Of a DNA stretch of 64,000 nucleotides, positions 8,958 to 16,171 are shown in pieces; the stretch's first letter is position 1, and each line of letters starts with the position of its first letter. Both the position numbers and the translations under genes were made by a program. Location of the stretch: NCBI RefSeq assembly GCF_050627025.1, contig NZ_CP192472.1. The stretch is one strand, 5' to 3'. This DNA is from Variovorax paradoxus_P (lineage in GTDB: Bacteria > Pseudomonadota > Gammaproteobacteria > Burkholderiales > Burkholderiaceae_C). The notes under the pieces were generated by a model. That model did no database searches and was not told where the DNA came from. It was given only the letters and a program-made list of their open reading frames with translations.

Positions 8958-9956
8958 ATGAGTTCAGCTCCCCTGCCCCCCGTGGTCGACGCCGACGCAA
9001 TACTCGCGCGGGCCCGTGCCACCTTCGACATCGAGTCCGATGCCGTACTCGGCCTCAAGTCGCGCGTGGGCCCGAGCTTCGTCGAGGCCGTGCGCAAGGT
9101 GCTCGAAGTGCGCGGGCGCGTGGTCGTCATGGGCATGGGCAAGAGCGGCCACGTCGGCCGCAAGATTGCCGCCACCCTCGCGTCCACCGGCACGCCGGCC
9201 ATGTTCGTCCACCCGGCCGAGGCCAGCCACGGCGATCTCGGCATGATCAAGTCGGTCGACCTGGTGCTGGCCATCTCCAACAGCGGCGAGGTCGACGAGC
9301 TCACCGTGATCCTGCCCGTGGTCAAGCGCCAGGGCGTGCCCCTCATTGCAATGACAGGCCGCACCGATTCCACCCTGGCGCGCCATGCCGACATCGTGAT
9401 CGATGCCGGCGTTGCCAAGGAAGCCTGCCCGCTCAACCTGGCCCCCACCGCAAGCACCACCGCCCAGATGGCGATGGGCGATGCCTTGGCGGTGGCGCTG
9501 CTCGATGCGCGCGGCTTCGGCTCCGAAGACTTCGCGCGCTCGCACCCGGGCGGTGCGCTCGGCCGCAAGCTGCTCACCCACGTGAGCGACGTGATGCGCT
9601 CGGGCGACGACGTGCCGCGCGTCGCACCCACCGCAACGCTCAGCGAATTGATGCGCGAGATGAGCTCCAAGGGCCTGGGCGCCACGGCCGTGGTCGACGC
9701 CGACGGCCGTGCCATCGGCATCTTTACCGATGGCGATTTGCGCCGGCAGGTCGAGACCGGCGGCGACCTGCGCGGCCTTACCGCCGCCGACGTAATGCAC
9801 CCCGGGCCGCGCACGCTGCGCTCCGAGGCGCTGGCGGTCGAGGCAGCCGAGCTGATGGAAGAACACCGCATTACCAGCGTGCTCATCGTCGACCCCGCAG
9901 GGCATTTGATCGGCGCGCTCAGCATCAACGACCTGATGCGCGCGAAGGTCATCTGA
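8958..9956 (+). CDS. kdsD: D-arabinose 5-phosphate isomerase
   Basis: Interconverts ribulose 5-phosphate and arabinose 5-phosphate, the first step toward Kdo for LPS. The 332-residue KpsF/GutQ-family protein has an N-terminal SIS sugar-isomerase domain (about 40-180; GMGKSGHVGRKIAATLASTG and SNSGEVDE phosphosugar-binding motifs). Two C-terminal CBS domains follow (about 205-330). Its stop overlaps the kdsC start (TGATG at 9954-9958), so kdsD-kdsC-lptC are translated as a coupled set. Confidence 0.95.
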   Translation: MSSAPLPPVVDADAILARARATFDIESDAVLGLKSRVGPSFVEAVRKVLEVRGRVVVMGMGKSGHVGRKIAATLASTGTPAMFVHPAEASHGDLGMIKSVDLVLAISNSGEVDELTVILPVVKRQGVPLIAMTGRTDSTLARHADIVIDAGVAKEACPLNLAPTASTTAQMAMGDALAVALLDARGFGSEDFARSHPGGALGRKLLTHVSDVMRSGDDVPRVAPTATLSELMREMSSKGLGATAVVDADGRAIGIFTDGDLRRQVETGGDLRGLTAADVMHPGPRTLRSEALAVEAAELMEEHRITSVLIVDPAGHLIGALSINDLMRAKVI

Positions 9957-10504
9957 TGCCGCTCGAATTCCAGGCCGAAACCTTGCTGGCCGCGCAGGAT
10001 GTGCGAATGGCCTTTTTCGACATCGATGGCGTGCTGACCGACGGCGGCGTTTACTTCACCGAACACGGCGAAACGCTCAAGCGCTTCAGCATTCTCGACG
10101 GCTATGGGCTCAAGCTGCTTCGCGTGGCGGGCATTACGCCGGCGGTAATTACCGGGCGCGACTCCAAGCCGTTGCGCGTGCGGCTCGAGGCGCTCGGCAT
10201 ACAGCATGTGCGCTACGGCACTGAAGACAAGCTGCCCGCGGCCGAAGCCATGCTGGAGCAGCTGGGCTTCGGTTGGCACCAGGCCGCGGCCATCGGTGAC
10301 GACTGGCCCGACTTGCCGGTGCTGGCGCGCGTCGGTTTTGCCGCGGCGCCCGCCAACGCGCACGTGGAAGTGCGCGACGCCGTCAACTACGTTACCCGTG
10401 CGCGCGGCGGCGAGGGTGCCGCGCGCGAGTTCTGCGATTTGCTGCTCACGGCTTGCGGCCAGTACAGGCGCCTGCTCGATGCAGCGCGAGGCCCTACGCA
10501 ATGA
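9956..10504 (+). CDS. kdsC: Kdo-8-phosphate phosphatase
   Basis: HAD-family phosphatase that releases Kdo from Kdo-8-P. The 182-residue capless C0-type HAD protein has the nucleophile motif FFDIDGVLTDG (Asp22 and acid/base Asp24), the second motif TGRDS, and the acidic motif IGDDWPDLP. The start is the ATG overlapping the kdsD stop, although the frame is open upstream. It overlaps lptC by four bases (ATGA at 10501-10504). Confidence 0.95.
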   Translation: MPLEFQAETLLAAQDVRMAFFDIDGVLTDGGVYFTEHGETLKRFSILDGYGLKLLRVAGITPAVITGRDSKPLRVRLEALGIQHVRYGTEDKLPAAEAMLEQLGFGWHQAAAIGDDWPDLPVLARVGFAAAPANAHVEVRDAVNYVTRARGGEGAAREFCDLLLTACGQYRRLLDAARGPTQ

Positions 10505-11145
10505 ACCGCGCCTGGAACCTGCTGCGCAACGCGGTTGACCGCGCCACCATCTACCTGCCCATCATCCTGACGGCAGCCGTGGCGCTCGGCACCTATTGGC
10601 TGGTGCGCAACGCGCCCAAGCTGCTCGAGCCCACCGCCAAGGCCGCGCCTACCCACGAGCCCGACTATTTCATGCGCGGCTTCGTCATCAAGAACTACCT
10701 GCCCAACGGCGACCTGCGCAGCGAACTCCACGGCAAGGAAGGCCGGCACTACCCCGACACCGACACCACCGAGGTCGACGACGTGCGCGTTCGCTCCGTC
10801 TCGCCGCAGGGCTACACCACCCACGCCACGGCCAACCGGGGGCTCTCTAATTCCGACGGCAGCGAGATCCAGCTGTTCGGCAATGCGGTCGTCATCCGCG
10901 ATCCGGTGGTCAATCCCAATGGCAAGGGCACGCCGCGGCTGGAGTTTCGCGGTGACTTTCTCCATGCCTTTCTCGACACCGAACGCGTGACTTCGAACAA
11001 GCCTGTCACGCTCATTCGCGGTACCGACCAGTTCACCGCGGACAACCTCGACTACGACAACCTGAGCGGGGTCGCCAACCTGACCGGCCGGGTGCGCGGC
11101 GTTCTGATTCCCTCGGCGGCCGCTCCAGGCGGCAAGCCGCGCTAA
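10501..11145 (+). CDS. lptC: LPS export system protein LptC
   Basis: Single-pass inner-membrane component of the Lpt bridge that receives LPS from LptB2FG and passes it to LptA. The 214 residues have a membrane anchor (about 18-37, IYLPIILTAAVALGTYWLV) followed by the periplasmic beta-jellyroll of the LptC/OstA family. The ATG overlapping kdsC was chosen over an upstream in-frame start. Unusually, lptA and lptB are not the next genes; an SDR gene and a terminator follow. Confidence 0.92.
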   Translation: MNRAWNLLRNAVDRATIYLPIILTAAVALGTYWLVRNAPKLLEPTAKAAPTHEPDYFMRGFVIKNYLPNGDLRSELHGKEGRHYPDTDTTEVDDVRVRSVSPQGYTTHATANRGLSNSDGSEIQLFGNAVVIRDPVVNPNGKGTPRLEFRGDFLHAFLDTERVTSNKPVTLIRGTDQFTADNLDYDNLSGVANLTGRVRGVLIPSAAAPGGKPR

Positions 11146-11177
11146 AGCAAAAAATTACCGGAAGCCCCTCGCACCCC

Positions 11178-11960
11178 ATGAGTACGCCCCCGCTAGTCTT
11201 CATTACCGGTGCATCGAGCGGCATCGGCCAGGCTCTGGCCGCCAGCTTCTATGACGCCGGCTACCGGCTGGCACTCGTGGCGCGGCGCACCGCAGAGATC
11301 GAATCGTGGGCGAACGCTCGCAACCTGGATCTGGCGCGCTACCAGGTCTATAGCGCGGACGTGGCGCAGACGGACAGCATCGTGGCCGCCGGGGCCGCCT
11401 GTATCCAGCGCCAGGGCCTGCCCGATGTGGTGATTGCCAACGCCGGCATCAGCGTGGGGATCGACACGACCGAGCGGGAAGACATCGACGTGATGGCGCG
11501 AACCTTTGCCACCAACAACGTGGGCCTGATGGCCACCTTCCACCCTTTTGTTGCGGCAATGCGGCAGCGCGGCAGCGGCCGGCTCGTTGGCATCGGGAGC
11601 GTCGCGGCCATTCGCGGCCTGCCCGGACATGGCGCTTATTGCGCCAGCAAGGCGGGCGTGGTCGCTTACTGCGAGAGCTTGCGCGGCGAGCTGCACAAAA
11701 GCGGCGTCAAGGTTGTCACCATCTGCCCGGGCTACATCGACACGCCGCTCACCCAGGGCAACCGATACGGCATGCCCTTTCTCATGAAGGCAGAAGACTT
11801 TGCGGAACAGGCGCTCGCCGCCATCCAGGCTGGCACCAGCTACCGCGTGATTCCGTGGCAGATGGGCGTCATTGCCAAGCTCATGCGCATGCTGCCGAAC
11901 GCCCTGCTCGACCGCGCCGTGCAAGGGCGGGGCCGCAAGAAGCGCAGCGGCGAAAGCTGA
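11178..11960 (+). CDS. SDR-family NAD(P)-dependent oxidoreductase
   Basis: Classical short-chain dehydrogenase/reductase of 260 residues; substrate unknown. The cofactor-binding glycine motif is FITGASSGIGQA near the N-terminus. NAG is at the end of strand 4, the catalytic Ser is in IGSVAA and YCASK carries the Tyr and Lys. PGYIDTPLT follows. The basic C-terminus is short and resembles SDRs annotated as acting on lipids or cell-wall related substrates, but that is weak inference. It starts 32 bases after lptC and may be co-transcribed with the kds-lptC genes; a bidirectional terminator follows. Confidence 0.88.
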   Translation: MSTPPLVFITGASSGIGQALAASFYDAGYRLALVARRTAEIESWANARNLDLARYQVYSADVAQTDSIVAAGAACIQRQGLPDVVIANAGISVGIDTTEREDIDVMARTFATNNVGLMATFHPFVAAMRQRGSGRLVGIGSVAAIRGLPGHGAYCASKAGVVAYCESLRGELHKSGVKVVTICPGYIDTPLTQGNRYGMPFLMKAEDFAEQALAAIQAGTSYRVIPWQMGVIAKLMRMLPNALLDRAVQGRGRKKRSGES

Positions 11961-11998
11961 CCTTTTTCGCCGCGCGCCGGCCTGCAGCAAAGACCAAC

Positions 11999-12027
11999 AA
12001 AAAAGGCTCCCGAGGAACCTTTTTTTT
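11999..12027. terminator. Bidirectional rho-independent terminator
   Basis: AAAAGG(C)TCC pairs with GGA(A)CCTTTT around a CGA loop. An A run lies on the left and a T run on the right (12020-12027), so it can end both the plus-strand SDR gene and the minus-strand RRM gene. Confidence 0.8.
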
Positions 12028-12047
12028 GTGTGCCCGGAATGCAGGGC

Positions 12048-12629
12048 TCAGTAGCCGCTGTTTCCGCCGCCGTAGCCGCCGCCACCGCCGGAGCGGCCAC
12101 CGCCGCCGCCACGCGGACCGGCGCCGTAGGGGCTGCGGAAACCACCGTCGCCACCACCACCGCCGCCGCCGCCACTGCGGCCACCACCGCCATAGCCGCC
12201 ACCACCGGAACGGCCACCACCGCCGCTGCGATCGCCGCCACCACCATAGCCGCCACCGCCGCTGCGATCGCCACCGCCACCGTAGCCGCCACCACCGCCG
12301 CCGTAGCCACCGCCACCACCGCCGCCATAACCACCACCGCCGCCGCCGTAGCCGCCGCCACCGCTGCGCGGGGGACGTGCTTCCATGGGACGTGCTTCAT
12401 TGACGACGACGCTGCGGCCGCCCAGCGGCTGGCCGTTCATGCCGTTGATTGCTGCCTGGGCTTCCGCGTCGCTGCCCATTTCGACAAAGCCGAAGCCCTT
12501 CGAGCGGCCCGTGTCGCGTTCCATCATGACCTTTGCACTGGTCACCGAGCCGAATTGTCCGAAAGCCTGTTCGAGATCACCGTCGCGCACCGAGTAAGGC
12601 AGGTTGCCGACATACAGTTTGTTGCCCAT
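12048..12629 (-). CDS. RRM RNA-binding protein with glycine-rich tail
   Basis: A 193-residue protein with one N-terminal RNA recognition motif (residues 1-80: RNP2 KLYVGNLPY and RNP1 KGFGFVEM). Over 100 residues of low-complexity GGYGGGG / SGGGG repeats follow, ending in NSGY. This matches the plant and cyanobacterial glycine-rich RNA-binding proteins that respond to cold or stress; homologues are common in Burkholderiales. The start was set at MGNKLYVG because AGGAGT lies just upstream; an in-frame upstream start would add 20 unlikely residues. The tail may support self-association or condensation (inference). Confidence 0.93.
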   Translation of the reverse strand: MGNKLYVGNLPYSVRDGDLEQAFGQFGSVTSAKVMMERDTGRSKGFGFVEMGSDAEAQAAINGMNGQPLGGRSVVVNEARPMEARPPRSGGGGYGGGGGGYGGGGGGGYGGGGGGYGGGGDRSGGGGYGGGGDRSGGGGRSGGGGYGGGGRSGGGGGGGGDGGFRSPYGAGPRGGGGGRSGGGGGYGGGNSGY

Positions 12630-12899
12630 CAAGGGACTCCTATAAACACAAAGCAAGAAAAGCGATGGAGTCCCGAAAGCATCACTCAACCAAGAGCTGT
12701 CGAGTCGCGCGAAACTGACCGATCACCGAACTGCCGCCCCGGCAAAATGAAGAGGGAGGCTCGTGCATTATGGGTGAAATACACAAAATGCAAGCAGGAA
12801 TTTGCTGCTTCCTGTAGGGCCGCTAAAAATTAAAAGAAGCTAGCGCCCGCTTACAACTGCGGGCTAAAGGGCTGCAAACAGCGCAAGTAGAATGCGCTC
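12630..12899. other. Intergenic region upstream of the RRM gene and riboswitch
   Basis: Divergent promoter space between the minus-strand RRM gene and the plus-strand manganese riboswitch. It holds a GCCCGC/GCGGGC hairpin (12845-12850 with 12859-12864) and a -10-like TAGAAT (12888-12893) that would start transcription near 12900, just before the aptamer. The RRM mRNA leader lies at 12630 upward on the minus strand. No gene was seen. Confidence 0.5.
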
Positions 12900-13010
12900 C
12901 GTCATTGGGGAGTAGCCGCCTTCCAACACGAGAAGGGCCCGCGTCAACAGACTTGTCCTGCCCCACAGGACATGGCGCGTGCAGTGATTCACCTGGCGAG
13001 ACCTTTGACC
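12900..13010 (+). ncRNA. yybP-ykoY manganese riboswitch aptamer
   Basis: The two invariant loop sequences of this Mn2+-sensing class are both present in order: GGGGAGTAG (12907-12915) and GCGAGACC (12996-13003), 80 bases apart. A short basal pairing GTCA/TGAC (12901-12904 with 13006-13009) closes them. It lies directly upstream of a GDT1/UPF0016 manganese exporter, the class's typical target. The 3' strand of the basal pairing overlaps the next hairpin, as expected for a switch. Identification rests on motif order and context; no covariance model was run. Confidence 0.85.
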
Positions 13011-13066
13011 GTGCAACTTCGGGAATATGGCCGAAGGTGTTGCACGGTCAATTGCGTCCTTCGGCC
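13007..13066 (+). promoter_or_regulatory. Riboswitch expression platform with competing hairpins
   Basis: A perfect 11-base stem (GACCGTGCAAC 13007-13017 with GTTGCACGGTC 13039-13049), extended inside by TTCGG/CCGAA, competes with the aptamer's basal helix for 13007-13009. A second possible helix pairs GGCCGAAGG (13029-13037) with CCTTCGGCC (13058-13066), ending next to the ribosome binding site AAGGA (13068-13072). There is no T run, so control is probably at translation rather than termination. Confidence 0.65.
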
Positions 13067-13084
13067 CAAGGAACCCCTGCTCTC

Positions 13085-13648
13085 ATGGAAGCTTTTCTCG
13101 TTGCAACCGGTGTGGTCGCGCTCGCCGAAATGGGCGACAAGACCCAGTTGCTGGCCCTCTTGCTTGCCGCCCGCTTCAGAAAACCCTGGCCGATCGTGCT
13201 CGGGATCTTCGTTGCCACCGTCGTCAACCATGCCCTGGCCGGTGCCGTCGGCAACTACATCACCCATTGGCTCGGGCCCGAAGTCCTGCGGTGGATTCTT
13301 GGCGGCTCGTTCATTGCCATGGCTGCCTGGATGCTGATTCCGGACAAGCTCGACGAAGACGACGCGCCTGCAGCCTCGCACTACGGCGTTTTTGGCACCA
13401 CGCTCATTGCATTCTTCCTGGCCGAGATGGGCGACAAGACCCAGATCGCCACCGTCATGCTCGCCGCCCGGTTTACCGAGGCCTACGCCTGGGTGGTTGC
13501 GGGCACCACGCTGGGCATGATGCTGGCCAATGCGCCGGTCGTCTGGCTGGGCGACAAGATCGTGAAGCGGGTGCCGATCACGCTCGTGCACGGCATATCG
13601 GCGGCCATCTTCCTTGTGCTTGGCATCGTGATGATCGTCGGCTGGTAA
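13085..13648 (+). CDS. GDT1/TMEM165 (UPF0016) family manganese exporter
   Basis: A 187-residue integral membrane protein with six predicted segments in two repeats. Each repeat carries the family signature E-x-G-D-K-T/S (EMGDKTQLLALL near residue 15 and EMGDKTQIATVM near residue 117). The family exports Mn2+ (or Ca2+) in exchange for protons. The frame is open well upstream, but the ATG at 13085 is preferred because the upstream part is the riboswitch and AAGGA lies at 13068-13072. Regulation by manganese is inferred from the yybP-ykoY element. Confidence 0.93.
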   Translation: MEAFLVATGVVALAEMGDKTQLLALLLAARFRKPWPIVLGIFVATVVNHALAGAVGNYITHWLGPEVLRWILGGSFIAMAAWMLIPDKLDEDDAPAASHYGVFGTTLIAFFLAEMGDKTQIATVMLAARFTEAYAWVVAGTTLGMMLANAPVVWLGDKIVKRVPITLVHGISAAIFLVLGIVMIVGW

Positions 13649-13670
13649 TGCGGCGCGGCGATATACTGCC

Positions 13671-13725
13671 GTCTGCGCCGATTTGCTTCAGCTTGCGGGC
13701 GCTTTATAAATTCAGCTAAAGACAG
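13671..13725 (+). ncRNA. SAM-II (metA-type) riboswitch aptamer
   Basis: The element has the compact SAM-II layout. A stem GCGCC/GGCGC (13675-13679 with 13698-13702) has GATTT at the start of its loop (13680-13684). After the stem come TTTATAAAT (13703-13711) and the invariant AGCTAAA (13714-13720). These match the class's triplex and pseudoknot strands. It sits between a -10-like TATACT (13662-13667) and metX, a known SAM-II target gene. No covariance search was run. Confidence 0.83.
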
Positions 13726-13737
13726 TCAGTTGGCGAA

Positions 13738-13772
13738 CAACCCGGCTCGTTTTTGGCGAGGCCGGGTTTTTT
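13738..13772 (+). terminator. Intrinsic terminator between SAM-II element and metX
   Basis: AACCCGGC pairs with GCCGGGTT (13739-13746 with 13761-13768), extended by TCG/CGA with one bulged G. Six T's follow, ending six bases before the metX ATG. The 3' arm holds GAGG (13758-13761), the only Shine-Dalgarno-like sequence before metX. It is probably the expression platform of the SAM-II switch. Confidence 0.85.
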
Positions 13773-13777
13773 CATAG

Positions 13778-14956
13778 ATGTCGTCAACTTCTTTGGTCGT
13801 TTCTGCGCAGTCGATGCAGTTCGCGGGCCCGCTGGCCTTGCGCAGCGGCGCCTCGCTCGGCAGCTACACGCTCGCCTACGAAACCTACGGCACCCTGAAC
13901 GCCGAGCGCAGCAACGCGGTGCTGGTGTGCCATGCGCTGAATGCGTCGCACCACGTGGCCGGCGTCTACGAAGGCCAGGCCAGGTCCGAAGGCTGGTGGG
14001 ACAACATGGTGGGGCCCGGCAAGCCGGTCGACACCAACCGCTTCTTCGTGATTGGCGTAAACAACCTCGGCTCCTGCTTCGGCTCGACCGGACCGATGCA
14101 CACCAACCCGGGCACCGGGCGCATTTACGGCGCGGACTTTCCGGTGGTCACGGTCGAAGACTGGGTCGACGCGCAGGCTGCACTGCTCGACGCGCTCGGC
14201 ATTCGCACGCTTGCGGCCGTGATGGGCGGCAGCCTGGGCGGTATGCAGGCGCTGTCGTGGACGCTGCAGTACCCGGACCGCGTGCGCCACGCCGTCGTGG
14301 TGGCCAGTGCGCCCAACCTCACGGCCGAGAACATCGCCTTCAACGAAGTGGCGCGCCGCGCTATCGTTACCGACCCCGACTTTCATGGCGGCCACTTCTA
14401 CGAGCACGGCGTCGTGCCCAAGCGGGGCCTGCGCATTGCGCGAATGATCGGCCACATCACCTACCTGAGCGACGACGTCATGAACGAGAAGTTCGGACGC
14501 ATCCTGCGCAGCGCGGTCGAAGGCGAGGCGGCGGCGCTCGACTACCGCTATTCCACGCAGGAAATCGAGTTCCAGATCGAAAGCTACCTGCGCTACCAGG
14601 GCGACAAGTTCAGCGAGTACTTCGACGCCAACACCTATCTCCTGATCACGCGCGCACTCGACTACTTCGACCCCGCGCGTGCGCACGGCGGCAACCTCAG
14701 CGCGGCGCTTGCTAAAGCCACCGCCAAGTTCCTGCTCGTGAGCTTCAAGACCGACTGGCGGTTTTCGCCCGCGCGCAGCCGCGAACTGGTGAAAGCGCTG
14801 CTCGACAACCGGCGCAACGTGAGCTACGCCGAAATCGATGCGCCTCACGGGCACGACGCCTTCCTGCTCGACGACGTGCGATACCTGGGGGTGGTGCGGT
14901 CTTACTTCGAGCGCGTGGCGCATGAGATCCAGGCCGAAGGGAGTGCTGCCCAATGA
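13778..14956 (+). CDS. metX: Homoserine O-acyltransferase MetX
   Basis: Activates homoserine by acylation, the first committed step of methionine synthesis. The 392-residue alpha/beta-hydrolase protein has NxxGSCFGSTGP, the nucleophile elbow GGSLGGMQAL (catalytic Ser), an Asp in the KTDWRF region, and the catalytic His in DAPHGHDAFLL. Whether it uses acetyl- or succinyl-CoA cannot be settled by eye; many proteobacterial MetX proteins with MetW partners are succinyltransferases. It overlaps metW by four bases and is preceded by a SAM-II riboswitch and terminator. Confidence 0.95.
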   Translation: MSSTSLVVSAQSMQFAGPLALRSGASLGSYTLAYETYGTLNAERSNAVLVCHALNASHHVAGVYEGQARSEGWWDNMVGPGKPVDTNRFFVIGVNNLGSCFGSTGPMHTNPGTGRIYGADFPVVTVEDWVDAQAALLDALGIRTLAAVMGGSLGGMQALSWTLQYPDRVRHAVVVASAPNLTAENIAFNEVARRAIVTDPDFHGGHFYEHGVVPKRGLRIARMIGHITYLSDDVMNEKFGRILRSAVEGEAAALDYRYSTQEIEFQIESYLRYQGDKFSEYFDANTYLLITRALDYFDPARAHGGNLSAALAKATAKFLLVSFKTDWRFSPARSRELVKALLDNRRNVSYAEIDAPHGHDAFLLDDVRYLGVVRSYFERVAHEIQAEGSAAQ

Positions 14957-15540
14957 GCGACATCGAAACCCAGCGCCTCATCGCGAACCTTGTGCCCGAA
15001 GGCGCCCGCGTGCTCGACCTTGGCTGCGGCGATGGCGCCCTGCTCGACATGCTGCAGCGCGAGCGCGGTTGCACCGGCTATGGCGTGGAAATTGCCGACG
15101 GCAACGTGCTGCAGTGCATTCGCCGCGGCGTCGACGTGATCCAGCTCAACCTCGACGAGGGCCTTGCGGTGTTCGACGACGCCACGTTCGACGTGGTGCT
15201 GCAGATCGACACGCTGCAGCATCTGCGCAATGCCGAGGTCATGCTGCGCGAAACCGCGCGCGTGGGCCGCATCGGCATCGTCGCCTTTCCAAACTTTGCC
15301 CACTGGCCGAATCGCATCAGCATTGCGCGGGGCCGCATGCCCGTAACGCGCCGCCTGCCCTACCAGTGGTACGACACGCCCAACATCCGGGTCGGCACCT
15401 TCAAGGACTTCGAGGTGCTGGCGCAAAAAAACAGCCTGCGCGTGCTCGATGCATTCGGTGTGCAGGAAGGCCGCAGCGTGCGCTGGTTGCCCAACGCGCG
15501 CGCGGGCACGGCGGTGTTCAAGTTCGAGCGGGAGCGCTGA
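14953..15540 (+). CDS. metW: Methionine biosynthesis protein MetW
   Basis: A 195-residue SAM-dependent-methyltransferase-fold protein that partners MetX in proteobacteria. Motif I is RVLDLGCGDGALL near residue 20, followed by YGVEIADGNV and the MetW-typical FPNFAHWPNRI stretch. It is translated from an ATGA overlap with metX and shares its riboswitch control. Confidence 0.95.
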   Translation: MSDIETQRLIANLVPEGARVLDLGCGDGALLDMLQRERGCTGYGVEIADGNVLQCIRRGVDVIQLNLDEGLAVFDDATFDVVLQIDTLQHLRNAEVMLRETARVGRIGIVAFPNFAHWPNRISIARGRMPVTRRLPYQWYDTPNIRVGTFKDFEVLAQKNSLRVLDAFGVQEGRSVRWLPNARAGTAVFKFERER

Positions 15541-15580
15541 GCGCTTTCGCATCCCCGCAAAACGGGAACAGGGCGCGCAC

Positions 15581-16171
15581 ATGAGCTTCACGCTCTCGCA
15601 TCCGGCGCACAGCGAACTGCTGGTCAAGAAAAGCCGCTTCATCGGTTGCGTGCAACCGGTGGCCGACCGCGCCGCTGCGCTCGCCATCGTGGCGGCGCTG
15701 CGCAGCGAACACCCTGCCGCCGCGCATGTGTGCTGGGCGCTCATGGCCGGCGGCCAGTCGGCGGCCAACGACGACGGCGAACCGGGCGGCACCGCCGGAC
15801 GGCCGATGCTCGAGGTGCTGCGGCACCAGCAACTCGAAGGCGTGCTCGCCACCGTGGTGCGTTATTTCGGCGGCATCAAGCTCGGTGCGGGCGGACTCGT
15901 GCGGGCCTATACCGATGCGGTTGCGCAGGCTTGTGTCGGTGCAACGCTGGTTCCGCTGGTGCGCCAGCGGCAGCTGCAATGCACCGTGCCCTATGCGCTG
16001 GAAGGGCTCGTGCGGCGCGAGATCGCAGCCGTGAGCGGCGCTTCACTTGTAGAAGTGCGGCATGGCAATGTGGTGGACTTTACGTTCACGCTGCCCGAGC
16101 CCGACGCCAACGCCTTCATCGCCCGCCTCGACGATGCTGCGCAAGGGCGCGCCGTCTGGCCGCAGGCGTAA
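15581..16171 (+). CDS. YigZ / IMPACT family protein
   Basis: A 196-residue protein of the UPF0029 family. The N-terminal IMPACT domain contains KSRFIGCVQPV, HVCWAL, the DDGEPGGTAGRPML motif and VVRYFGGIKLGAGGLVRAY. A C-terminal DUF1949 ferredoxin-like domain follows. The family is linked to translation control or peptidase regulation, but its bacterial function is not firmly known. The start chosen is the ATG at 15581 just after metW. Its 3' end overlaps the convergent channel gene by 56 bases. Confidence 0.9.
   Translation: MSFTLSHPAHSELLVKKSRFIGCVQPVADRAAALAIVAALRSEHPAAAHVCWALMAGGQSAANDDGEPGGTAGRPMLEVLRHQQLEGVLATVVRYFGGIKLGAGGLVRAYTDAVAQACVGATLVPLVRQRQLQCTVPYALEGLVRREIAAVSGASLVEVRHGNVVDFTFTLPEPDANAFIARLDDAAQGRAVWPQA

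Noticed and set aside
12060..12375. Repetitive DNA that could be taken for a CRISPR array or satellite
   Set aside because: The repeats are irregular, short (about 9-20 bases) and in frame with the RRM gene, where they encode Gly-rich protein; there are no uniform repeats with unique spacers.
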